A stretch of 35,983 bases of DNA from Gammaproteobacteria bacterium (lineage in GTDB: Bacteria; Pseudomonadota; Gammaproteobacteria; GCA-001735895). The position numbers and the translations under genes are program-made. This document shows positions 1-7,686 of this stretch, in pieces. The stretch spans positions 1 to 35,983 of the forward strand of contig JASJBV010000002.1 of NCBI GenBank assembly GCA_030066335.1. Direction: 5' to 3'. The notes below the pieces were generated by a model, which was not told the DNA's origin, did not search any database, and saw nothing but the letters and a program-made list of their open reading frames with translations. The number at the start of each line of letters is the position of its first letter. The stretch's first letter is position 1.

Positions 1-1747
1 CGTAGGTAGATTTTTTCGGGGCAGGTTCGGCCTTGTCGTCTTGCAATGCCTCGGCTTTCTCGATCAGCGTATCCACGAATGAACCATCGTCGGATTCTTC
101 TTCGCTGTCTTTTTGCTTGGCATCGAATCGACTCACATCAGAGTCAATTTCCTGCGTCTCTTCAAAATCGGCCTGATTGGATGATGCTGCCATACCTGGC
201 TGGGCTGGTTCCTGTTGGTCACCCAAGGGGGCTGGCTTTATTGCAGGATCCAGTACCGGCAGGTCATCTGCCGGTCCAGCTGGGGCTGACATGTGCTGCT
301 GCGGCTGTTCATTCACCGTGGCCGCTTTGTCATCCTCATCGGGCAGGGTTGTGGTTTGTTCGAGGGGGATGAACTCATACTCGTCGACGTCCTCTTGCTG
401 TTGTCCACTGAGTACCGACAGGGGGTTGGGTCTGGGCGGCTGACGTCCATCGGCAGCATCTTGAGCCTCGTAATCTTCACGGGTAGGCAATGGCTTGGAG
501 CGATTCTCGATGACCGGTTCCTGGCGTGCCGGCTCGGCCGCAGGCGGCGCCATTGGACTCGGTGCGGGTTCAGCCGGTGGGGTAGCTGATACCGGTGTCG
601 GTGTCGGTGTCGGTGTCGGTTCTGCAATAGTGCTGCTGGTATCAGGGGCGGCCGTCTGCTCAGCCATCGGAGCAGGTGCAGTAGCTGCCACTGGAGCCTC
701 TTCCTTGATCACCGGTTTAATTGGCTCAGCTGGTGGTTTTGCAGTATCCGCTGTATCGTTGACGCCACTATTGATGCTCACCACCGAGGCGGATTCCTTC
801 ACCTGGGGAGCGGTTTTTTCGCTTGGAGAATCGACTTGCGGCGCCGGGCTAGGTGCAGCAGGTTGAGTACCCGGATTTTCCGCGACGCCAACGTTACTGG
901 AGAACTCGGGACGTTCGAACTGATTGAGATACGGCGAGATACTGGATTTAATGCCGTAACCATCGCTGGTATTTTGCAGCCCACGATTCATTGACTGCAT
1001 CAACTGCAGAAACATCAGACGCAATGGCGCAATATCATTGCCAACACCCATCAACACGCGATCTTTGATCATAAAAGGCGCGGTATTACGCCAGGCAAAA
1101 CAGCCCTGGGTTGCGATCACCGCAGGGAGGGATTTAAGCTGCAATGCTGAGTGCTCCAGATGATAATGATCGATCCATTTATTCAGGTTTTCCGTCAGTT
1201 GTTTTTCACTGGTCTGAAATCCGGTGAAGGCATAAATAAATGTCTGGGGCCGTCCGATCAGATCGAAGCGACCGGTATTCAACGGATCGGCATGTACATA
1301 GCGCTGGTGCTCATCGAGCTGCATGTTCATTTTGGTGGCCATGATCTTCAGGGTTTCCGCATCTATCTCCGGCTCCAGCGTGCTCATTGATGCACATTGA
1401 TCGAGCGCACTGAAGAAGGTCTTGCGCACCAGCTTCGAACAAACCTGGATCGTCGCCAGCACACTCTCATAGATAAATACGTTATGACTGCCCGGCATAT
1501 TGAATTGTGGGTAATTCTTGCGATAGATGACGATGTCCTGCGGCTCGGAGATGTTACCGGCGGCGTCGATGACCCGTCCTGCAGAGATCGCATAACTGGC
1601 TGGCAGGAATGGCTCCAATACCACCCGGATGAAGGTCTCACGCGCAGCGTCCTCATACAGTTCACTCTTTGCCTGAGTGCCGACCATTTCGGCTTCTGAC
1701 TTCAGCTGTTTTGCGATCAGCCTCGCCCATTCTTCCAGGTGACTCAT
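1..1747 (-). CDS. DUF6602-domain protein with Pro/Glu/Thr-rich tail (C-terminus outside window)
   Basis: The reading frame is open from the ATG at 1747 to the window edge, so at least 582 codons are present and the stop is missing. A GAGG ribosome-binding site lies a few bases before the ATG. The first ~200 residues contain LEPFLPASYAISAGRVID followed by EPQDIVIY. This matches the DUF6602 family, whose D...(E/Q)xDIVIY core recalls a restriction-endonuclease-like fold; no activity can be claimed. From roughly residue 280 the protein becomes low complexity, rich in Pro, Ala, Glu, Thr and Gln, and it is acidic near the window edge. A hexamer tandem at 593-619 encodes alternating Pro-Thr. The upstream gap gives it its own promoter region. 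The family assignment is fairly likely; the function is unknown. Confidence 0.75.
   Translation of the reverse strand, partial: MSHLEEWARLIAKQLKSEAEMVGTQAKSELYEDAARETFIRVVLEPFLPASYAISAGRVIDAAGNISEPQDIVIYRKNYPQFNMPGSHNVFIYESVLATIQVCSKLVRKTFFSALDQCASMSTLEPEIDAETLKIMATKMNMQLDEHQRYVHADPLNTGRFDLIGRPQTFIYAFTGFQTSEKQLTENLNKWIDHYHLEHSALQLKSLPAVIATQGCFAWRNTAPFMIKDRVLMGVGNDIAPLRLMFLQLMQSMNRGLQNTSDGYGIKSSISPYLNQFERPEFSSNVGVAENPGTQPAAPSPAPQVDSPSEKTAPQVKESASVVSINSGVNDTADTAKPPAEPIKPVIKEEAPVAATAPAPMAEQTAAPDTSSTIAEPTPTPTPTPVSATPPAEPAPSPMAPPAAEPARQEPVIENRSKPLPTREDYEAQDAADGRQPPRPNPLSVLSGQQQEDVDEYEFIPLEQTTTLPDEDDKAATVNEQPQQHMSAPAGPADDLPVLDPAIKPAPLGDQQEPAQPGMAASSNQADFEETQEIDSDVSRFDAKQKDSEEESDDGSFVDTLIEKAEALQDDKAEPAPKKSTY
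593..619 (-). repeat. hexanucleotide tandem repeat encoding (Pro-Thr)n
   Basis: The unit cggtgt occurs four times plus a half unit. In the frame of the DUF6602 protein it encodes alternating Pro and Thr inside the low-complexity tail. Such a tract can vary in copy number by slippage, and because the unit is 6 bp the frame would be kept. Confidence 0.8.
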
Positions 1748-2156
1748 GCCTCTACCTCATTTTGATGTTGATTGTGTTGTACCGGGAATACAACAAATAA
1801 ATGCATTAAATCCTGAGGATAATGCTTAATATCCCAATCTCGTTTGTTTTTTATAGGGTTTTTATAAATAAAGAACCGCCGACAAGGATTAATCCAGTTT
1901 AACTATAGATAATAGTTCAACTGAGCGAGCCTTTATCGGATGGTTGAAACCGTTCATTCGGAAAAATACCCCGTTCTTCAATATTCAGGCGGATATTTCC
2001 GTCTTTATGCTGAAATTCCGGAAAATGAAGCTGACTGTCACGACCGATGGAGGTTGTTGCCGGAGTCGTTGTTTGAACTTTTGCTGCAGAAACTCTGCAC
2101 CCGTCAGGCCGGGCTAATGCGGTAGCCCGGCTGTTGGCGGTCACGCTCTAAACCAG
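1748..2156. other. 409-bp intergenic region
   Basis: This gap lies between the DUF6602 gene start and the histidine-kinase stop. Its left half is AT-rich and probably holds the promoter of the DUF6602 gene, but no convincing -35/-10 pair was found. A 61-codon plus-strand frame (1940-2125) has no clear ribosome-binding site and runs into a hairpin, so it is not called as a gene. The hairpin at 2108-2131 is listed separately. Confidence 0.5.
2108..2131 (-). terminator. hairpin downstream of the histidine-kinase gene, no U-tract
   Basis: GCCGGGCTA and TAGCCCGGC form a perfect 9-bp stem with a 6-nt loop, 26 nt after the kinase stop codon. No run of T follows on either strand. It may therefore be a 3'-end stabiliser or REP-like hairpin rather than a classical intrinsic terminator. 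Confidence 0.45.
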
Positions 2157-3482
2157 TCAGGCCTGTTTCAGGTTTTGCGGCATTTCCAGGGCTGCGGTTT
2201 TGCTGTCCGGGAAACTGACCACGATGCGGGTGCCCTTGCCCAACTCACTGGTTACCTCGATCGGCCAGTTGAAGCGCTCAGACAGGCGTTTGACGATGGT
2301 CAGGCCGATGCCATAGCCGGAAGCATTGACATTTTCCCCGCGCTGGAACGGCTTGAACATCTCCTCGATCTGCTGCTGCGGCATGCCTTTGCCAGAATCC
2401 TGGATGATGACGGTGTTATCCCGCAGCTCGATCTGGATACTGCCCTGCTCGGTATACAACATCGCGTTACGCACCAGGTTACCCAGCAGCACCGACAACA
2501 CCATGTCGGAACCCCAGGTCTGGATCTTGTTGCTGGCATGATAACGGATGTCCAGGCGCGGATTCTTGTTCAACAGGCGAGCGCGTTCAACCTCTTCTTC
2601 AACCACGTCATTCAGCACCACCATGTCCTTGGTCAGGGCCTCGTTGTTTTCCCGCGCCAGCATCAGAAAGACCTCGGTGAGGCGTTCCATATCGGCAATC
2701 GCCCGTTTGATCCTGGTGACCGAGTTGTACGCGGGCTTGGATAACTCCTGCTCACTGAGCAACATATCCGAGGCGATACTGATCACGGTCAGCGGGCTGC
2801 GAAGTTCGTGGCTGGCATCCCGGGTGAAGTTACGCTCCCTGGCGATGAACGCATCGAGTCTCTCACCCAGGTGGGAAATCGCGTCGGCCAGGACTTCGAT
2901 TTCGTCATCGGTGTCGAAGCCCAGTTCATCGATCTCGATCATCAGGTCATTCTGACTGAAATCTACCTGGTTGATCTGCTTGGCCAGCTGGATGATCGGC
3001 GATACCGTGCGATGGCTCAAACGATAGGTCAGCCACAGGGCAAGGTAGAGGATCAACAGCACGGTCAGCAATGGCACCAGGCCGTAGTACAACACCAATG
3101 CATCCACCTGGCCACGGTAGTAAAGCAGGTACAGCAAGCGATCTTCCTGCTCATCCAGATACAACACCAGGCCATCACCGCCATTGGCAAATTCATAAAA
3201 ACCCGGTTTTGTCGGAATCCCCTGCTGCTGAATCAGTTCGGGTAGTCCGGATGGGTCGAAGTAACCGGTCAGGTTGTTGGTATCCGGTAACGGAAATTCG
3301 GTATCCTGACGGTATTGCTGCCAGAAGTACTCTTTTTCATCGAGAATCGCGCTCTTGACCAGGATCTCTTCGATCACGATCTTGGCAAAAAACACACCGA
3401 GAATCGCCGCCAGCGCAATCAATAATCCCTGGAACAGGAATGCCCGGGTAATCTTGTTGAGTATGCCGTTGGTCTTAGACAT
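2157..3482 (-). CDS. sensor histidine kinase
   Basis: Predicted to autophosphorylate on His and pass phosphate to the response regulator encoded just upstream. The 441-residue protein has a membrane segment near 14-36, a periplasmic sensor of about 95 residues and a second membrane segment near 133-154. A HAMP-like linker follows, then a HisKA domain with the H-box HELRSPLTV (phospho-accepting His225). The ATPase domain shows an N-box LLGNLVRNA (332-340), G1 DSGKGM and G2 GYGIGL. The chosen ATG at 3482 overlaps the regulator stop by 8 nt (ATGTCTAA) behind a GGAG-like site; a longer start at 3512 is possible. The sensor matches no ligand family I can name. Confidence 0.9.
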   Translation of the reverse strand: MSKTNGILNKITRAFLFQGLLIALAAILGVFFAKIVIEEILVKSAILDEKEYFWQQYRQDTEFPLPDTNNLTGYFDPSGLPELIQQQGIPTKPGFYEFANGGDGLVLYLDEQEDRLLYLLYYRGQVDALVLYYGLVPLLTVLLILYLALWLTYRLSHRTVSPIIQLAKQINQVDFSQNDLMIEIDELGFDTDDEIEVLADAISHLGERLDAFIARERNFTRDASHELRSPLTVISIASDMLLSEQELSKPAYNSVTRIKRAIADMERLTEVFLMLARENNEALTKDMVVLNDVVEEEVERARLLNKNPRLDIRYHASNKIQTWGSDMVLSVLLGNLVRNAMLYTEQGSIQIELRDNTVIIQDSGKGMPQQQIEEMFKPFQRGENVNASGYGIGLTIVKRLSERFNWPIEVTSELGKGTRIVVSFPDSKTAALEMPQNLKQA

Positions 3483-4194
3483 CTTGCTCCGCATCCACCA
3501 TCTTGTAACCACTGCCCTGAATCGTATGCAGCAATTGCTTGTCGAACGGCTTATCGATGATCTTTCTCAGGTTATACAAATGGCTGCGCAGGGTATCGCT
3601 GTCGGGCAGGATATCGCCCCACACCTTGCGTTCCAGCTCACTGCGCGTGACCACGGCAGGTGATGCGCGCATCAACACGGTCAGAATCTTGAGCCCAATC
3701 GGGGTCACATTCAACGCGACGCCGTTACGCTCCACCTTGAGGGTCGAGGTGTCCACGGTCAGATCACCCACGCTAAGCACATCGCGGGTCATTTCACCTC
3801 GACTGCGGCGGATCAGTGATAGCACCCGCGCTTCCAGCTCTTTAATCGCGAACGGCTTGACCAGGTAATCATCGGCGCCGGTATCGAGCCCGGTGAGCTT
3901 GTCATCCAGGGTATCCCGCGCGGTCAGCATGATGATCGGCGTATCATTGCGGGCATCCTGGCGGATTTTCTGACATACGCTGAGACCGTCCATACCCGGC
4001 AACATCAGATCGAGCACGATCGCATCATACTGATTGCTCACGGCGAGATGCAATCCGGTCACTCCATCCGCGGCATAATCAACACTGAAACCACGGTTCT
4101 CCAGGTAGGCAGTCACCATTTCCGCGATGTCGGTGTGATCCTCTATCAGCAATACGCTCGATTCCGGTTTCATACGCTTAACAACCTTCAACAT
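3475..4194 (-). CDS. OmpR-family DNA-binding response regulator
   Basis: Receiver domain plus C-terminal winged helix, 239 residues from the ATG at 4194. The acidic pocket (LLIEDHTD), the phosphorylated Asp62 in IVLDLMLPGMDG, MLTARD and the LVKPF lysine are all visible. The effector ends with a typical RSHLYNLRKIID recognition region. AGGAAG lies 11 nt before this ATG; a TTG at 4200 sits closer (5 nt) and is an alternative start. It is translationally coupled to the kinase downstream. OmpR-type regulators bind direct repeats with about 11-bp spacing, and such repeats occur in this window at 5873-5916 and 13204-13247. Whether this regulator binds them is only an inference. Confidence 0.92.
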   Translation of the reverse strand: MLKVVKRMKPESSVLLIEDHTDIAEMVTAYLENRGFSVDYAADGVTGLHLAVSNQYDAIVLDLMLPGMDGLSVCQKIRQDARNDTPIIMLTARDTLDDKLTGLDTGADDYLVKPFAIKELEARVLSLIRRSRGEMTRDVLSVGDLTVDTSTLKVERNGVALNVTPIGLKILTVLMRASPAVVTRSELERKVWGDILPDSDTLRSHLYNLRKIIDKPFDKQLLHTIQGSGYKMVDAEQDV

Positions 4195-4292
4195 ATCCAA
4201 TTAATCTTCCTGTAGATACTACCTCAAAACCAACCTATCAACATTGTTTGCCGCCAAGGTGGTTGCTGGACATTAACTTCATGGTCAGCATG

Positions 4293-4724
4293 TCAGTTCC
4301 CCTGGCCGCTGATGAACAAAGTGTTCAGTAACAACAGAAAAACCACCATGCTGGTCAGCTGGATGCGCATTTTCTGAAACCAGCTGATGGCGAGATATTG
4401 CCGATAATCGAAAATCATCACCACGATGAAGCCTGCCGCCAGCAGGGGAATAGCCATCAGCGGCGGTAACAGCAGGCAACCACTGGCAAACAGGGAGGGC
4501 AACACCGACATCGTCAGTAAAGTGCCATCGCCGCTGTGCATCGCCCGCCCCCAGTGAATCGCGCCGACAAAGGTCAGGATCACGGCGGCGTAGGCTTTAA
4601 CGAAGTCGATGGCCAACAGCTTATGGTTATCCGCAATGACAAAGGCACTGGCCAACAGCAACGGGGTGACCCCGAGGTAACCCAGCCACAACACATGCCG
4701 TTTGATATCGCCAACTGCCTGCAT
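4293..4724 (-). CDS. DUF3429 inner-membrane protein
   Basis: A 143-residue, strongly hydrophobic protein with about four or five membrane segments. The segment LGYLGVTPLLLASAFVIA followed by AYAAVILTFVGAIHWG is characteristic of DUF3429 proteins. These are uncharacterised inner-membrane proteins of Proteobacteria, usually 140-160 residues long. It starts 2 nt after the glutathione-peroxidase stop codon, so the two are almost certainly co-transcribed. No catalytic residues are evident and no function can be proposed. Confidence 0.8.
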   Translation of the reverse strand: MQAVGDIKRHVLWLGYLGVTPLLLASAFVIADNHKLLAIDFVKAYAAVILTFVGAIHWGRAMHSGDGTLLTMSVLPSLFASGCLLLPPLMAIPLLAAGFIVVMIFDYRQYLAISWFQKMRIQLTSMVVFLLLLNTLFISGQGN

Positions 4725-4726
4725 GC

Positions 4727-5311
4727 TTACAATACGCTCTCGATCGCCTCGATAATCTTGCGTCCCTGTGGGTTAGTGGAGCTGCCGAAACTACCGACCA
4801 ATTTGCCATCGCGGTCCAGCAGGTACTTATGAAAATTCCATCTCGGCTCGGTACCAGCAGCCTGGGCCAGCGCCTTATAGAAGGGATCGGCATCCTGTCC
4901 GCGGACCCGAGTTTTGGCATACATCGGAAAGCGTACACCGTAGGTCAGACGACAGAAGCTCTTGATCGAACCCTCGCTGCCTGGTTCCTGGTTGCCAAAA
5001 TCGTTGGATGGAAATCCGGCGATTTCCAGGCCCTGATCACGGTATTGCGCGTACAACTGTTCGAGGTCGGCGTACTGGTCGGTGAAACCACAACGGCTGG
5101 CCGTATTGACCACCAGCAGCACCTTGCCGCGGTAGGCCTGACAGATGTTTTCTGTCTGTTCACTGTCCAGCCGACGCACATTGAAATCCTGGTTATCGGC
5201 ACACACCTGCGGGCCCTGGCTGCCGGCCATGGCTGGCCTGAACAACAGAAACAGCAACACGAGGGATACGGTTACCGGCATTAATAAAAATTTGGCATCT
5301 CTGGGTTTCAT
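4727..5311 (-). CDS. exported glutathione peroxidase-family protein
   Basis: Thioredoxin-fold peroxidase of 194 residues that should reduce hydrogen or lipid hydroperoxides using thiols. Residues 8-29 form a signal peptide or anchor ending FRPAMAG, so it probably acts in the periplasm. The peroxidatic Cys74 lies in NTASRCGFTDQY. The tetrad partners are seen as Gln108 (PSNDFGNQEPGS) and Trp158-Asn159 (RWNFHKYLL). FC120...YGVRFPMY matches bacterial members. Extra Cys37 and Cys57 lie in the mature N-terminus and could form a disulfide. It is followed closely by DUF3429 and preceded by two small genes, with a common start region behind an 11-bp repeat array. The native reductant cannot be decided from sequence. 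Confidence 0.9.
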   Translation of the reverse strand: MKPRDAKFLLMPVTVSLVLLFLLFRPAMAGSQGPQVCADNQDFNVRRLDSEQTENICQAYRGKVLLVVNTASRCGFTDQYADLEQLYAQYRDQGLEIAGFPSNDFGNQEPGSEGSIKSFCRLTYGVRFPMYAKTRVRGQDADPFYKALAQAAGTEPRWNFHKYLLDRDGKLVGSFGSSTNPQGRKIIEAIESVL

Positions 5312-5336
5312 GGTCTCACCTGCTGTGGTGGGTTGG

Positions 5337-5561
5337 TTAACTGACGGCGACCCTGGCGGATGATTCCGTCAGGCTGTCGCCAAGCAGTGACTGCATGCCT
5401 ATGCCTCTATGCAATAACATATTCATGTATTTCACCTTGTTTGCTTCGTTTTCAAAATAGATCTTCAATGCATGAGAGCCTTCACCGTCGACCACGTAAG
5501 GGGCGCTGTCGGTATCGGTCACGTCTTTCATCGAGATTGGATCCAGGGTTGAAATCAACAT
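5337..5561 (-). CDS. small protein of unknown function, 74 aa
   Basis: A short gene with a near-perfect Shine-Dalgarno (GGAGGAGATATT then ATG), which argues that it is expressed. The protein is acidic at the N-terminus. It holds an ordered-looking core with KDVTDTDSAPYVVDGEG followed by ALKIYFENEANK, then a Met-rich and Leu-rich end. There are no cysteines, signal peptide or membrane segment. The core gives the impression of a conserved small-protein family, but I cannot name it. It lies between the 54-residue gene and glutathione peroxidase on the same strand, 25 nt before the peroxidase start. No adjacent modifying enzyme supports a peptide-precursor role. Confidence 0.75.
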   Translation of the reverse strand: MLISTLDPISMKDVTDTDSAPYVVDGEGSHALKIYFENEANKVKYMNMLLHRGIGMQSLLGDSLTESSARVAVS

Positions 5562-5648
5562 AATATCTCCTCCAGGTTAGGGATTGCTTTGGTTTTATTT
5601 TTTAGTTTTGATTATGGTTATGACGCCTGCTGATGACCGCAGCAGGTA

Positions 5649-5813
5649 CTAGATATCATCGATATCCTCGGTCGTCGGATTATTGATGATGTCGTGCAAA
5701 CGACTGCCGGGCACCACGGAGAAAAGGATCTCGGGATCAAGCTCCTCGATCTCTTCCAGCATGCGGTCGTAATCTAATTCGATTTCATGTAGCTGTTGTT
5801 CAAACTGGGACAT
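5649..5813 (-). CDS. small acidic protein of unknown function, 54 aa
   Basis: A 54-codon frame with a strong site (AGGAGAACCGTT then ATG). The sequence begins MSQFEQQLHEIELDYDR, is very rich in Glu and Asp, and has a predicted helical first half (LDYDRMLEEIEELDPEIL). It ends NNPTTEDIDDI. No cysteine, signal peptide or membrane segment is present. It is the first gene of the minus-strand group that continues with the 74-residue protein, glutathione peroxidase and DUF3429. It starts 59 nt from an array of four 11-bp direct repeats. The ribosome-binding site and position make a real gene likely; the role is unknown. Confidence 0.65.
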   Translation of the reverse strand: MSQFEQQLHEIELDYDRMLEEIEELDPEILFSVVPGSRLHDIINNPTTEDIDDI

Positions 5814-5872
5814 AACGGTTCTCCTGGTTGCGCAGTGCGCTTATTTGGGTCAAAACATTGCATAACGGGAAG

Positions 5873-5916
5873 CGTCAACTGACCGTGAAGTCGGTGTGAA
5901 AATAATGTGAAATTCT
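5873..5916. promoter_or_regulatory. four 11-bp direct repeats, candidate OmpR/PhoB-type operator (site A)
   Basis: Four consecutive 11-mers read CGTCAACTGAC, CGTGAAGTCGG, TGTGAAAATAA and TGTGAAATTCT on the plus strand. This gives a consensus YGTSAAN5 with exact 11-bp phase. The array lies between the divergent 54-residue gene (-) and the VOC gene (+). A TAATAT box at 5931-5936 follows it on the plus strand. The same arrangement occurs at 13204-13247 in front of the SDR operon, in the same orientation relative to the minus-strand genes. Confidence 0.6.
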
Positions 5917-6012
5917 GTTGTTGTGGTAATTAATATCCCATCCAGGTTAATCTCTGAATCTGCTACCGGGACTGGCTGGTGGCCGCAACCGATATGCGAG
6001 TGGAGGCATAAC

Positions 6013-6453
6013 ATGATTGAACTTGGACACGTGGTTTTCTATGTCCGCGACCTGCAGCAATCCCTGCGCTTCTACCACGATATGCTGCAATTGCAACTCA
6101 AGGGCCGCATCTTCAATAATCGAGCCGCGGTGTTAACCGGTGGCCGCAGCCATCACGAGTTGCTGCTAATCGAGACTGATGCCAGCGAAGGTCCACTCAC
6201 GGGCAGGCGCATTGGCCTGTACCATGTCGGCTGGAAGATCGGTAATGATCTTGCAGAGTTGCGGGCGATGCAGCAACGCATTCTGGAGCATGGCTACCGG
6301 ATTGATGGCCAGTCCGACCATGGCATCAGTCAAAGCCTGTATCTGCGCGATCCCGATGGCAATGAAGTCGAGTTGTTCGTCGATGACCCGGAGATTGACT
6401 GGCACCAGGATGACAGCTGGATGCAGGCACCGGTCAAGCCGTTGAAACTTTGA
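6013..6453 (+). CDS. VOC-family (glyoxalase/bleomycin-resistance fold) protein
   Basis: A 146-residue protein with two betaalphabetabetabeta modules typical of the vicinal-oxygen-chelate fold. Metal-ligand candidates are His4 of ELGHVVFYV, the His of GLYHVGWKI and the Glu of GNEVELFVDD. The spacing resembles ring-cleaving dioxygenase-like or catechol-2,3-dioxygenase-like VOC proteins, but the substrate cannot be inferred. The ATG at 6013 is chosen because GGAGG lies 6 nt before it; an in-frame upstream extension to 5923 has no such site. The gene is divergent from the small-protein/peroxidase group and shares its promoter region. It faces the lipid operon tail-to-tail. Confidence 0.85.
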   Translation: MIELGHVVFYVRDLQQSLRFYHDMLQLQLKGRIFNNRAAVLTGGRSHHELLLIETDASEGPLTGRRIGLYHVGWKIGNDLAELRAMQQRILEHGYRIDGQSDHGISQSLYLRDPDGNEVELFVDDPEIDWHQDDSWMQAPVKPLKL

Positions 6454-6471
6454 CCCCGGCCCGATCAGCCC

Positions 6472-7674
6472 TCAGCTCTCAGCCACGGCACCCCATACTG
6501 CGAACACCGGATCCGCCACCCGCCTCTGGTTGCGGTGGATATCGTCTGGCGGCCGCGGTAACCCCCTGATCGATTCAGTATGCAAATCATCGAAACGTTC
6601 GCTTCGGACAAAGAAATCCAGCACCAGGCCCTGGCGCTCGAACGGGTGGAGTTCCGGCCACAGGTTAATCTCCTTGCCGGGGAACCAGCGATCAGAGAAA
6701 GTCACCATGAAGATTGCGCCGGGCTTGAGCACCCGTGCCACTTCAGCGACCACGGCCAGCGGGTCAACTAGGTATTCGATCGAGGAGGTGCAGATGACCG
6801 CATCAAAACTGTGGTCAGCGTAGGGTAACCGGGTCTGTTTATTCAGGTCATGGATCGTACGCGTGGACAGCCGCGGGTTTTGCGCCAGTTCCTGTTGATT
6901 CATACCCAGGCCGACAACCTCGAGTGGCTCGACCGCTGGCAGATGGGACAAATGGCTACTCATCAGATCCAGTACCTTCATCCCGGGGCGCAGGATCCTC
7001 GCATAGAATTCGCTGACCTGTTGGATAGCTGTATCATCCAGGTGCTGAACCAGGCGTGGTTGTCGATAGAACTCCGCATCATCGACCTCGTTATCCCGCG
7101 GGAATGAATAAGCAGGATAAAAATCGGTTGGCTGCGCGCGATAAGGACATTGCAGTCCTGACCCGCTGGCAGTGACCTGATGGGTTATATCCTGGCGGCC
7201 TGGATTGCTGTCTGCCGGTGACGCCAATACCTGCCAACACTTGACCGCAAGTCTGAGCGCATAGCTTGCCAGGGGATGATTCTTGTCGGCAACCAGTCTA
7301 TCTTCGCTGACTTCGAGCAGACGGAAGGGAGAGTAATTTACCGGTTCACTGGCCAGCGCAGCGGCGGCCAGGACCTGGGGATAGAAGCGTCCGCGCCGCG
7401 GTTCGATTTGCCTGGGCCCCAACTGGCGCTGAAATAGCGCGTCGGGGAATTCAATGATATTGCTCGCAGCATGGGCCGCGACCAGTTGCCCGGGCGCAAA
7501 TTCCTGTTCGACAGACTCACCCGGGGTTAATTCGGCAACAGCTGTTGCCAGGTCTGCGGGTAGCTCATCCCGACGCAAGTCAATATGCTCGCAGAATAGT
7601 CGATCGTTATACTGGGCAATCTCACTCTGCCACTTTAATGCAAACTCCAGTGACATATAACGCGTACTCTGCAT
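6472..7674 (-). CDS. SAM-dependent methyltransferase with N-terminal FKBP/SlyD-like domain
   Basis: Residues ~205-400 form a class I methyltransferase. Motif I is VLDLMSSHLSHLP (from 234), which lacks the usual glycines but is typical of a methyltransferase subfamily that continues VVGLGMNQQELAQNP. Later motifs are FDAVICTSSIEYL and VLKPGAIFMVTF. Residues ~47-150 resemble SlyD/FKBP-type prolyl isomerases: LTPGESVEQEF, GRFYP, PFRLLEV and NHPLAS (132-137), followed by a beta-strand LRLAVKCWQV. So the protein appears to be a fusion. It is the last gene of the lipid operon, 12 nt after DUF3833. No strong ribosome-binding site is visible at the ATG at 7674. The methyl acceptor is unknown. Confidence 0.8.
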   Translation of the reverse strand: MQSTRYMSLEFALKWQSEIAQYNDRLFCEHIDLRRDELPADLATAVAELTPGESVEQEFAPGQLVAAHAASNIIEFPDALFQRQLGPRQIEPRRGRFYPQVLAAAALASEPVNYSPFRLLEVSEDRLVADKNHPLASYALRLAVKCWQVLASPADSNPGRQDITHQVTASGSGLQCPYRAQPTDFYPAYSFPRDNEVDDAEFYRQPRLVQHLDDTAIQQVSEFYARILRPGMKVLDLMSSHLSHLPAVEPLEVVGLGMNQQELAQNPRLSTRTIHDLNKQTRLPYADHSFDAVICTSSIEYLVDPLAVVAEVARVLKPGAIFMVTFSDRWFPGKEINLWPELHPFERQGLVLDFFVRSERFDDLHTESIRGLPRPPDDIHRNQRRVADPVFAVWGAVAES

Positions 7675-7686
7675 TAGACCCGTAAG

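Noticed and set aside
1940-2125. A 61-codon plus-strand frame in the first intergenic region
   Set aside because: No convincing ribosome-binding site; it ends within the hairpin at 2108-2131 and no family resemblance was seen.
5649-5813. The 54-residue and 74-residue proteins as peptide precursors of a modified natural product
   Set aside because: No modifying enzyme, protease or exporter lies nearby, and no core peptide rich in Cys, Ser or Thr is present.
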